Positions 8,845 to 16,436 of a stretch of DNA of 64,000 nt are shown piece after piece (the stretch's first letter is position 1; each line of letters begins with the position of its first letter). The stretch is taken from the NCBI GenBank assembly GCA_902764825.1, contig CACWXL010000001.1:124001-188000 (forward strand), read 5' to 3'. This DNA is from Oscillospiraceae bacterium. GTDB lineage: Bacteria; Bacillota; Clostridia; Saccharofermentanales; Saccharofermentanaceae. The position numbers and the translations under genes are program-made. The notes beneath the pieces are model-generated. The model searched no databases. It saw only the letters and a program-made list of their open reading frames with translations, and was not told where the DNA came from.

Positions 8845-9420
8845 TTATTTGACCCTCATAATATCTGTCCTGGCTACCAATTCACCGCCAAAGTATAGTT
8901 CGACCGTATAGTCACCCGGCTCAAAGGTTCCTAAGCCCTCAAGCCCGGCGCTGAAATCAGCTTCGGCAGTTACATTATCGTACATATTGACGTTTCTTGT
9001 AAGGATTACTTCATCGCCTTTCAATAATCTTGCTTCAAAGACCGTCTTTAGAGGTTCCGAGAAATAAAAAACGCCCTTAAGAGCAAATGCCTTATCCGAT
9101 CCGACTGATCCGTATTCTGCAGGATTATCCGTTGTTACATCATACCAGACGGAATAGATAAAGATGCTTTTTACATAAGAATACTCAAGTTCTGATGTCT
9201 CAGCCGTGCTTGAAGTATATGTTCCCGTCGGAGGGAGCGAAATGTATGTATCTTCAGGAACATCGGTATCAACGGTGCTGTCGTCATCCTCAACAGAGTT
9301 ATATATGTCGATCATCTCTTCAAGGAAAGACTGGCATGAGGCAGTTATCAAAAGAACTGACAGCGACAATAATGCCGCTATCAAGCCTCTTACTAACTTA
9401 TAAGGTCTTCTGTTAACCAT
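8845..9420 (-). CDS. Putative lipoprotein, short member of a local lipoprotein family
   Basis: The 191-residue protein begins with a basic N-terminus and a hydrophobic stretch ending in LITASC, a plausible though non-ideal lipobox (Cys29). An acidic, Thr/Ser-rich spacer follows. The C-terminal module (about 75-190) has a short beta-rich pattern ending in FEPGDYTVELYFGGELVA. Similar text (YLESGNYEIDLYMKD) occurs in the lipoprotein at 10903-12246, so this may be a shortened paralog. SD GAGGGG precedes the ATG at 9420. No function is recognised. Confidence 0.7.
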   Translation of the reverse strand: MVNRRPYKLVRGLIAALLSLSVLLITASCQSFLEEMIDIYNSVEDDDSTVDTDVPEDTYISLPPTGTYTSSTAETSELEYSYVKSIFIYSVWYDVTTDNPAEYGSVGSDKAFALKGVFYFSEPLKTVFEARLLKGDEVILTRNVNMYDNVTAEADFSAGLEGLGTFEPGDYTVELYFGGELVARTDIMRVK

Positions 9421-9440
9421 AACCCCTCAATTGATCAGGC

Positions 9441-10799
9441 TTAATTGCCCTTTATATCCGAGCTGCTCTCCTTGACCACGATACATGCTGCCGTCATGAT
9501 TATATGAGTCTTTGACGCATCACTGTATACCGCGATCCCATAAAATCCGGGTTCAAACTTCTCTGAAGCATAGTCAAGATCGTAGCATGACTGGTCATCA
9601 TAAACAGAAGGTTTACAAGATGACGAATAGACCGGCTGAGCCTCGCTGATCCCCTTAAAATCAGGATCCTTGCTGTAATAGTAATCATAGAACAGCTCGT
9701 CTGTCATATCCTTGTTTACGGCAAGAGAGAATCCCAATGTCTTCGTATTGGAGCCGAATGCGCTCTTTCCTACAGAAGTGCTGTCATAATCCCACCATCC
9801 GGATTTATAGATAACAGCATTCTTCTTCATATCTTCGTCCTTGAAATCAAATACAAGATTCGAGAGATAGTGGTCCTTCTTAAGATTTTGGAAAGCAAGA
9901 GTTTCCTTCTCATAGGTCTTATTCTGGACCCTGCAGTTCATCGTGACGACTTCATTGCCCCTGTCATCTGTTACTTCGAATTTATATACGCCTTCTAAAA
10001 GGAAACCGCTGTCATTATATGAGGAATCATCTGTCATCTCTTTTTTGAGATCAAGTCTCATGACTTCCCCGTCAACAGGAAGGATATCAGACGTGAATAA
10101 CACAGAATCGCCTCTGGATACGCTGTAGCGAATGCCCGGGACGAACCTGTAGCCGAACAGCTCATCGCTGAAAGTGACTCTTATACCGAGTTCCTTTGCA
10201 TTCGTGTAGATCCTCTCAGGTGCGAGAACGAATTCGCCTTTGACGAAGAAATCCTTAAGGCCTCCGGGCATTACGTCATTCTTTTCCGAAGTGTATGCGT
10301 ACACTGTATCAATAAGAGTCTTGGGATCCAGTATCTTTTGGGTATCGCCGTTAAAATCGACACTGACATTCAAAGTCCCGGTCTTATTCGGAACAGAAGC
10401 CAAAGCAGATTCAAAAGATGTAAGATCTTTAGCCGATAAGGCCTCCGGAGCGGAATAATCAGCCTGATAGAATGTCACGAATACCGTTGCCTTCCTGGAT
10501 TCCATGTCATATACGGGATCCTGGACAGCAAATGTGGTGGTCTTCTTTATGGCATCAAGATAGGCATACTGATCTTCATTGAGACCGGAAGGCCTGATGA
10601 CAGCTCTTAATTCTTCTAATGTTGTATCGGATGAGTCGAAATATGACATCAGTTTAGAAGGATCTCCTTCTTTTACGTCATTGAAAAACGACTCGCAGAG
10701 CGGTCTGACATCAACGTTCTGCTGAGCATTGCATCCGGCTGCGGAAACAATGATGCAGACCAATAAAAGTACGGATATTATCCTCTTAATGTCACGCAT
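9441..10799 (-). CDS. Putative lipoprotein, family A
   Basis: This 452-residue secreted protein has a signal peptide with lipobox SAAGC (Cys23). An N-terminal helical part (about 30-160) resembles the NTF2-like domains often found in Clostridial lipoproteins (PLCESFFNDVKEGDPSKLM). It is followed by beta-rich modules. The segment near residues 350-390 (GFSLAVNKDMTDELFYDYYY) aligns with MCFSYKVDPSCTAELDYAYY in the neighbour at 10903-12246, so the two are probably paralogs. A terminator-like hairpin separates them. No enzyme motif is seen; a surface binding or sensing role is only a guess. Confidence 0.75.
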   Translation of the reverse strand: MRDIKRIISVLLLVCIIVSAAGCNAQQNVDVRPLCESFFNDVKEGDPSKLMSYFDSSDTTLEELRAVIRPSGLNEDQYAYLDAIKKTTTFAVQDPVYDMESRKATVFVTFYQADYSAPEALSAKDLTSFESALASVPNKTGTLNVSVDFNGDTQKILDPKTLIDTVYAYTSEKNDVMPGGLKDFFVKGEFVLAPERIYTNAKELGIRVTFSDELFGYRFVPGIRYSVSRGDSVLFTSDILPVDGEVMRLDLKKEMTDDSSYNDSGFLLEGVYKFEVTDDRGNEVVTMNCRVQNKTYEKETLAFQNLKKDHYLSNLVFDFKDEDMKKNAVIYKSGWWDYDSTSVGKSAFGSNTKTLGFSLAVNKDMTDELFYDYYYSKDPDFKGISEAQPVYSSSCKPSVYDDQSCYDLDYASEKFEPGFYGIAVYSDASKTHIIMTAACIVVKESSSDIKGN

Positions 10800-10821
10800 T
10801 AAAGCACTTTACCTCACATTT

Positions 10822-10857
10822 AAGTGGCGCCCTCTGTTATGAAGGCGCCACCTTATT
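10822..10857 (-). terminator. Terminator-like GC hairpin between the two lipoprotein genes
   Basis: GTGGCGCC (10824-10831) pairs with GGCGCCAC (10844-10851) around a 12-base loop. On the minus strand only TTAAA follows; on the plus strand TTATTTT follows. It is a strong 8-bp GC stem with a weak U-tract for the genes it separates, so partial termination or mRNA processing and stability are all possible. Confidence 0.6.
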
Positions 10858-10902
10858 TTCGCATATTATATCAAACCGTAGTAAATACAATTAGGCAGAA
10901 TC

Positions 10903-12246
10903 TTAAGAAACTGAAACATAGCCGACCATGATCAAGTTGTTTGTTCCGTGCTCAAATATAGCAATGATGTAAACACCGGTCTTTGCCTGATCCATCGTAT
11001 AAAGGAAGTCATAGAAATAACCTTCCGGGAACTGCTTAGGCTTAACGCTTGCATGATATATGGCGTTCTTCATGGCTTCTTCGAGAGAAGCCTTATCGCC
11101 CTTCTCGGAATAGTAGTAAGCATAATCAAGCTCAGCTGTGCAGGAAGGATCAACCTTATAGGAGAAGCACATCTTCTTAACATCCTTGGAGTATGTCTTC
11201 GCATTCTTTAAGGTGTTGTCAGTATTAAGCCATCCGCACGCAAGGATGTACTGCTTGAAATCGTTGTTTTTGAAAATGAAGTAGTCACCCTCACCCTGGA
11301 ATGTCTTTGCATTCGGCTTAGGAGCTGATTTCTCTACAGAGACGGCGATCTTATCAACAAGCTGTTCGCCGTTATGATCCTTCATATAGAGATCGATCTC
11401 GTAGTTGCCTGACTCTAAATAGTCGCTGTTCTTAAGGCCGAGATTCTCATTGGAGACCTTGCACTTGACGTTAGTGGCGATACCGAAAGTCTCTTCCTCA
11501 CCAGTAAACACCTCTTGGCCGTCCTTAAGGAGCTTAAAGAAGAGTTTTACGCCGCGGTCCTTATAATCGAGAACATCTGAAGAGAAGTAATAATTGTACT
11601 CAATGAACATGGTATCCTTATACTTTGCATTATCAGCAAGCCAGAAACCGCTCATGTCCCTGTTGATAAATTCCTTGATCATATCAGCTGTCAGAGCAAG
11701 CTCTATAGTCTGGTTTCTGTAGTCAAAGAGCTTAACGAACTTCTTGTTGATGTTATCTACGACCCATTCCTTATCGTCATTCTTGACGAACTCAGCCGTA
11801 AACTTGATCTCCTTTGTGTCAGCCTTCTTTACGGCAGCAGTAAGGTCATCGATCTTGGTATACTCGGTATCGAGAACAGACTCATAATCCGCGATCGTGA
11901 AAACGATGTCTACGGACGCTGTTCCTTTCGAATTTGAGTATGACTCTTCGTCTATCTCGTATTCGATAGTCTTCTCTACTGCCTGATAGAAAGCTTTATC
12001 ATCATCAGACTTGCCGTCATTAGATAAAAGTTCCGTCAGAACCGTAGCTTCCTTGTTCTTCTTATCAAGGCTTGAAAGCGAAATGATGTCGTCCGCCTTG
12101 GCACCGGTAACTGTCTCTGCAAAAGCCTCAGCTGCAGCTAAAACAGCCTTCTTCCCGCCTCCTAAGTCAAGGCAGCCCGTAAGACTTAATAACAAAGCAC
12201 CTGCCATAATGGCAGAGGCTGTTTTCTTCAAAAATATCTTTTTCAC
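10903..12246 (-). CDS. Putative lipoprotein, family A paralog
   Basis: This 447-residue secreted protein has an N-terminal signal ending in lipobox SLTGC (about Cys25), a helical N-terminal domain (KAVLAAAEAFAETVTGAKADD), and repeated beta-rich segments. The pattern matches the next gene downstream. Two GTG codons are in tandem; GTG at 12246 has a better 7-base spacing from GGGAGGG than GTG at 12249. It is divergent from the two-component system at 12399, across a 150-base intergenic region. No known domain is recognised. Confidence 0.75.
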   Translation of the reverse strand: MKKIFLKKTASAIMAGALLLSLTGCLDLGGGKKAVLAAAEAFAETVTGAKADDIISLSSLDKKNKEATVLTELLSNDGKSDDDKAFYQAVEKTIEYEIDEESYSNSKGTASVDIVFTIADYESVLDTEYTKIDDLTAAVKKADTKEIKFTAEFVKNDDKEWVVDNINKKFVKLFDYRNQTIELALTADMIKEFINRDMSGFWLADNAKYKDTMFIEYNYYFSSDVLDYKDRGVKLFFKLLKDGQEVFTGEEETFGIATNVKCKVSNENLGLKNSDYLESGNYEIDLYMKDHNGEQLVDKIAVSVEKSAPKPNAKTFQGEGDYFIFKNNDFKQYILACGWLNTDNTLKNAKTYSKDVKKMCFSYKVDPSCTAELDYAYYYSEKGDKASLEEAMKNAIYHASVKPKQFPEGYFYDFLYTMDQAKTGVYIIAIFEHGTNNLIMVGYVSVS

Positions 12247-12341
12247 CACATTACCCTCCCTTAAAAGGTATTAATAAATTTTATAATTAAAGTTATCAAA
12301 AGACAATAAAATAATAATTTTCTTTAATTTTTCAATTCTTC

Positions 12342-12371
12342 TTACACATTTTTATCCAAGAATAATATAAT
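12342..12371 (+). promoter_or_regulatory. Candidate promoter of the two-component operon
   Basis: TTACAC (12342-12347), an 18-base spacer and TATAAT (12366-12371) lie 27 bases before the response regulator ATG. The SD AGGGGG is at 12385-12390. The -10 is perfect; the -35 is moderate. Confidence 0.55.
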
Positions 12372-12398
12372 TATTACTATAACTAGGGGGTCTAGAAT

Positions 12399-13085
12399 AT
12401 GGCGGTTGCACCTAACATCTTAATCTGCGATGATGATCCGGTCGTTCACGAATCATTGAGCTTGTATCTCGACAACGATAATTTCACTCATTCCGACGCC
12501 TACGACGGCAAAGAATCTCTTGAAATGGCTCAGGCTACCAAGCCCGATCTTATCCTTTTGGATGTCATGATGCCTGAGATGAGCGGTCTTGATGTATGCC
12601 GTGAGATCAGAAAGACCATGGCAACGCCCATCATCATGCTTACTGCCAAGGGTGAAGAGATCGATAAGATCGTAGGTCTTGAGTTGGGTGCCGATGACTA
12701 TATCGTTAAGCCCTTCTCTCCCCGTGAAGTTATTGCAAGAGTCAAGGCCGTTCTGCGCCGTTTCGGTGACAGTCCCAAGCCTTCTTCAGTCCTCTCTTTC
12801 ACCGGACTTGAGATCAATCTCAATAATTATTCAGTCAAATCCAATGGCGAGAGCGTTCCCTGCACACCTAAGGAAGTTGAGATACTCTATCTCTTAGCTT
12901 CCCATCCGGGACAGGTCTTCGGCCGTGATCAGATTCTTGAAGCAGTCTGGGGCATCGATTACAACGGAGACTCCAGAACTGTCGACACCCACATCAAGAG
13001 GATCAGACAGAAGATCACCTACAACAACGCTCCCTGGTCCATTCAGACGATCTACGGTATCGGTTATAAATTCGAGGTCTCATAA
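12399..13085 (+). CDS. OmpR/PhoB-family response regulator
   Basis: This 228-residue DNA-binding response regulator has a receiver domain (about 1-120) with the acidic pocket CDDDP (11-13) and the phospho-acceptor Asp55 in LILLDVMMPEMSG. The switch residues Thr (MLTAKGE) and Lys (DDYIVKPFSP) are present. The C-terminal winged helix (about 130-228) ends in SIQTIYGIGYKFE, typical of PhoB/WalR-type proteins. The histidine kinase follows immediately, its ATG abutting the TAA, so the two are coupled. The regulated genes are unknown; the lipoprotein genes read in the opposite direction are an obvious guess only. Confidence 0.93.
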   Translation: MAVAPNILICDDDPVVHESLSLYLDNDNFTHSDAYDGKESLEMAQATKPDLILLDVMMPEMSGLDVCREIRKTMATPIIMLTAKGEEIDKIVGLELGADDYIVKPFSPREVIARVKAVLRRFGDSPKPSSVLSFTGLEINLNNYSVKSNGESVPCTPKEVEILYLLASHPGQVFGRDQILEAVWGIDYNGDSRTVDTHIKRIRQKITYNNAPWSIQTIYGIGYKFEVS

Positions 13086-14888
13086 ATGTTCCAAAGTACG
13101 CTTCTCAGGCGAACAATGTCTCTTGTCGTATTATCACTCCTGGCATCTGCCATCATTGCGACAATTGCCTTTATCGTTGCCGGAAGGAGCTCTACTCTGC
13201 AGATGGAGGTCGAGACCTCTATTGCGCAGGACTTAAGATATAACGAGATCTTCGCAGCAAATCCCGAGTTATTTAACAGCGCAGACTTCCGCCGTTATTT
13301 CTTTGCATCAAGTTATGCGACCGGCCATGACTATTACCTCGTCAACGGAAACGGTGAGGTCGTGAACTGTACGAGCCTTGAGCACAGGAACATGAAGACA
13401 GGCACTACTTCAGAGGTCTTCTCGCAGCTGGGCATGTACAATTACGAAGATCTGAACGGCATGAGCTTTTACATACAGGAATTAAGCCTTACAGAACAGA
13501 TCCTCATCTGCAGGATCCCTGTAATGATCGAAGGCAACCCGTTCTACCTGTATTCACTGTCCAGTCTCGATAAGTACGACGGTCTTATCGGCAAATATCT
13601 GAACATATTATCCCTCGCGACACTGATGGCAGCATGCGCAATGCTCGTTCCTGCTTATGCATTTGTAAGCCGCATGGTATTGCCTTTGCAGAAGATCAAT
13701 GAAGTCGCCATGGAATACGGTAAAGGAAACTTCAGCATCAGAGCTGACGAATCCCATAAGGGCGAGATCGGTGAGCTCGGTCAGTCATTCAACTTCCTTG
13801 CTGACAGACTTTCAAAGTCCATCAGCGAACTTACTGCCGAGCGTAACCAGCTGCAGGATATCTTCGATGTAATCTCTGACGGTATCGTTGTGGTCAACAG
13901 CAAATCAGTTCCTGTTACGACAAACAAAGCTATACATCAGATCTTCGACCGTGCCGAGAAGAACAACATGTTCACCGAGAGACTCCAGCTCATCCCTTTC
14001 GATGACGTATGGACGGATTTCGAAGACTGTATCGCTTCAGGCGAGACGAAGACCAGACAGATCGACACGAGAGACTATGCATATCAGTGTACGATAATCC
14101 CTAAGTTCGATTCGACGGATCCGACCAAAGTCGTCGGTGCTACGGGCTTCTTCCGTGATATTTTCGAGGAACAGAAAAACGAGAGATTCCGTCAGGACTA
14201 CGTTGCCAATATCTCTCACGAGCTCCGCACACCTCTTCAGACATTACGTGGTCTTATCGAGCCTTTGTCTGACGGCATGGTAAAGAAGGAAGCCGACCGT
14301 CAGCGTTACTACCAGATCATCCTGAACGAGACGATGCGTCTTTCCAGACTTATCGACGACATGTTAGAGCTCTCAAAGCTCCAGTCCAGAACGCTTGCAT
14401 TTAAGATGTTCCCCTTCAACGTCAACACGCTGATCTCAAATATCGAGATCAGATTTAAGCCCATCATGAAGGAAGCCGGGATCAAGTTCTCCGTACAGAA
14501 TAACTACGGTGTGCTTCCAACTGTTAACGGTAATCCTGACCGGGTTGAGCAGATCCTCGTTATCCTTTTGGACAATGCCAAAAAGTACACACCCAACGGC
14601 AAGAGCATCACTATCGTCACGGATTATATCGAAGACGAGAAGAAGGTTTACATATCTGTAGTAGATACCGGCCAAGGCATCCACGAATACGATATCGGCC
14701 ATATCTTCGACAGATTCTTTAAGGCTGACCGTGCGCGCGGTAAGAAGGGTTCAGGTCTTGGTCTTTCTATTGCGAAAGAGCTTCTTACTTACATGGGTGA
14801 GACTATCACCGTTAAAAGTAAGTATGAGGAAGGTTCAACCTTCACATTCACTTTAAGCAAAGCCGAGGTTCCGGATGTCTGGGACTGA
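13086..14888 (+). CDS. Sensor histidine kinase
   Basis: This 600-residue membrane kinase has TM1 at about 9-33, an extracytoplasmic domain of about 135 residues, and TM2 at about 170-195. A HAMP linker (to about 250) and a PAS-like domain (LQDIFDVISDGIVVV, about 257) follow. HisKA has the phospho-acceptor His in NISHELRTPLQ (about residue 377). HATPase has the N box ILVILLDNAKKYTP, DTGQGI and GSGLGLSIAKEL. The layout is that of WalK/PhoR kinases. The extracellular domain indicates detection of an outside signal, not identified. It overlaps the pseudouridine synthase gene by 14 bases. Confidence 0.93.
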   Translation: MFQSTLLRRTMSLVVLSLLASAIIATIAFIVAGRSSTLQMEVETSIAQDLRYNEIFAANPELFNSADFRRYFFASSYATGHDYYLVNGNGEVVNCTSLEHRNMKTGTTSEVFSQLGMYNYEDLNGMSFYIQELSLTEQILICRIPVMIEGNPFYLYSLSSLDKYDGLIGKYLNILSLATLMAACAMLVPAYAFVSRMVLPLQKINEVAMEYGKGNFSIRADESHKGEIGELGQSFNFLADRLSKSISELTAERNQLQDIFDVISDGIVVVNSKSVPVTTNKAIHQIFDRAEKNNMFTERLQLIPFDDVWTDFEDCIASGETKTRQIDTRDYAYQCTIIPKFDSTDPTKVVGATGFFRDIFEEQKNERFRQDYVANISHELRTPLQTLRGLIEPLSDGMVKKEADRQRYYQIILNETMRLSRLIDDMLELSKLQSRTLAFKMFPFNVNTLISNIEIRFKPIMKEAGIKFSVQNNYGVLPTVNGNPDRVEQILVILLDNAKKYTPNGKSITIVTDYIEDEKKVYISVVDTGQGIHEYDIGHIFDRFFKADRARGKKGSGLGLSIAKELLTYMGETITVKSKYEEGSTFTFTLSKAEVPDVWD

Positions 14889-15585
14889 TAACGAAGGCAT
14901 AAGACTGAATAAATATATCGCTTCGTCCGGTCTTTGCTCCAGGCGCGAAGCTGATACACTCATAGAATCCGGTAAAGTTACCATAAACGGAGAAACTGCA
15001 GTTCAGGGCAGCAAAGTCATGGACAGCGATATCGTGCTCGTAAACGGCAGAAAGGTAACACCCGATGACGATATGATTTATATCGCCTTCAATAAGCCTC
15101 TTGGAGTCACATGCACGACAGACAAGAGAGATCCGTCCAACATCATTGATTACATCGGTTTTGACGAACGCATCTTCCCTGTCGGACGCCTGGACAAGAA
15201 CTCTTCAGGTCTGATACTGCTTACCAATGACGGTTCTATCGTAAACAAGCTCTTAAGAGCAGAGAACGGTCACGAGAAAGAATATCTGGTCACAGTGAAC
15301 AGACCATACGATAAGAACTTCTTAAGATCAATGGAATCAGGCGTTCCGGTGCTTGGACAGCTTACTCTCCCCTGTAAGCTTAAGCCTTCCGGAGATAAGT
15401 CATTTAAGATCATTCTTCACCAGGGACTTAACCGTCAGATAAGAAGGATGTGCGAATACCTGGGGTATAAGGTAACAAGGCTTAAGCGTATCCGCTTCAT
15501 GAATATCGAATTAGGCGGTCTTGAGACCGGAAAATGGCGTTATCTTACCTCAAGCGAAAAGAAAGAATTATTAAAAGACATATAA
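14875..15585 (+). CDS. rluF: RsuA/RluB/RluF-family rRNA pseudouridine synthase
   Basis: The N-terminal S4 RNA-binding domain (IRLNKYIASSGLCSRREAD, about 8-60) is followed by the catalytic domain. The motif VGRLDKNSSGLILLTNDG carries the catalytic Asp. VNKLLRAENGHEKEYLVTV and GLNRQIRRMCEYLGYKV are closest in memory to RluF, which modifies U2604 and U2605 of 23S rRNA; RluB-type specificity cannot be excluded. Start at the ATG at 14875, inside the kinase gene. A good terminator follows the stop. Confidence 0.85.
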   Translation: MSGTDNEGIRLNKYIASSGLCSRREADTLIESGKVTINGETAVQGSKVMDSDIVLVNGRKVTPDDDMIYIAFNKPLGVTCTTDKRDPSNIIDYIGFDERIFPVGRLDKNSSGLILLTNDGSIVNKLLRAENGHEKEYLVTVNRPYDKNFLRSMESGVPVLGQLTLPCKLKPSGDKSFKIILHQGLNRQIRRMCEYLGYKVTRLKRIRFMNIELGGLETGKWRYLTSSEKKELLKDI

Positions 15586-15588
15586 ATA

Positions 15589-15624
15589 GGCTGCCTCAAG
15601 CGTTGAGACAGCCTTATTTATTTT
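15589..15624 (+). terminator. Rho-independent terminator after rluF
   Basis: GGCTGCCTCAA (15589-15599) pairs with TTGAGACAGCC (15603-15613) with one C-A mismatch and a 3-base loop, then TTATTTATTTT. The gene beyond is convergent, so the stem may also stop transcription arriving from the minus strand. Confidence 0.85.
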
Positions 15625-15638
15625 CTTATCCGATAAAA

Positions 15639-16421
15639 TTACTCTGCGTCAGATTTCTCTTCTGTTTCTGCTTCAGGCTCTTCGGAAGCTTCCTCTGCTT
15701 CCTTAGCAGCTTCCTCAGCTTCTCTTGCTGCCTGCTCTTCTTCTCTCTTCTTAGCCTCAGCTTCTTCCTCGGCCTTCTTTTCGGCTCTGGTCTCTTCGAT
15801 AACGGCGTCTATCTCTGTAGAACCTGTATCGGATGTCTCGCCCTTCTCATAGTAGAACTTGACCTTGTCCTTGCTGTTTCTTGCACCGTAAGCTTCAGCG
15901 ATGGCGAAGCACTCATCACGGAGCTGCTTGAAATCATCAACGGATTCAAGGTCTGTAGAAGATGTCTGATAGCATGCATCTTCAAATACATCATCAAGAA
16001 CGAGATAGTAAGTTGTATCTTTCTTGAAGTTCTTGTTGATTAACTCTTCAGCCTGATCAGGTGAACCGTCTCTTCCGTCGAAGTTCTCGAAAGGAATGGC
16101 GATCTTGCTGTAGCGGTATCTTAAGACAACGCTCTTCTCATTGTAATCGACAGCAACACGGAACTTTGCGATGAGGAAAGACTGAGCAAATACCAATATG
16201 CTGATAAGAGCACTTAATCCGCCAACCACTAAGAGTCCGATCTTAATGATGTTGTCACTGACCTTAAGCAAACCGACAAGTACAAGGAAAACACCAATTA
16301 CGAAGAAGATAACAGAAACGATCCTGTTACGTGCTATCTTCGAAGCGTTGGCGGGATAGCAATGCACTCCGTCCTTGGGCAGCTTTTCGATCAGCTCTTT
16401 GTTTTCGAGTTCATTTGTCAT
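15639..16421 (-). CDS. Membrane protein with acidic coiled C-terminal tail
   Basis: This 260-residue protein has no recognised family. Two transmembrane helices lie at about 34-56 and 61-86. A middle cytosolic domain follows (about 90-185), with IPFENFDGRDG and TYYLVLDDVFEDACYQT. The C-terminal tail of about 60 residues is almost all Glu, Ala and Lys (residues about 200-260) and probably forms a charged helix. SD AAGGAGGAG precedes the ATG at 16421. It starts 15 bases after valS and is probably co-transcribed with it. Confidence 0.75.
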   Translation of the reverse strand: MTNELENKELIEKLPKDGVHCYPANASKIARNRIVSVIFFVIGVFLVLVGLLKVSDNIIKIGLLVVGGLSALISILVFAQSFLIAKFRVAVDYNEKSVVLRYRYSKIAIPFENFDGRDGSPDQAEELINKNFKKDTTYYLVLDDVFEDACYQTSSTDLESVDDFKQLRDECFAIAEAYGARNSKDKVKFYYEKGETSDTGSTEIDAVIEETRAEKKAEEEAEAKKREEEQAAREAEEAAKEAEEASEEPEAETEEKSDAE

Positions 16422-16436
16422 AGAAACTCCTCCTTA

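Noticed and set aside
15534..16043. Long plus-strand frame opposite the membrane protein gene
   Set aside because: It is antisense to the Glu/Ala-rich tail; the Ser/Leu/Phe-rich translation is a codon-composition artefact.
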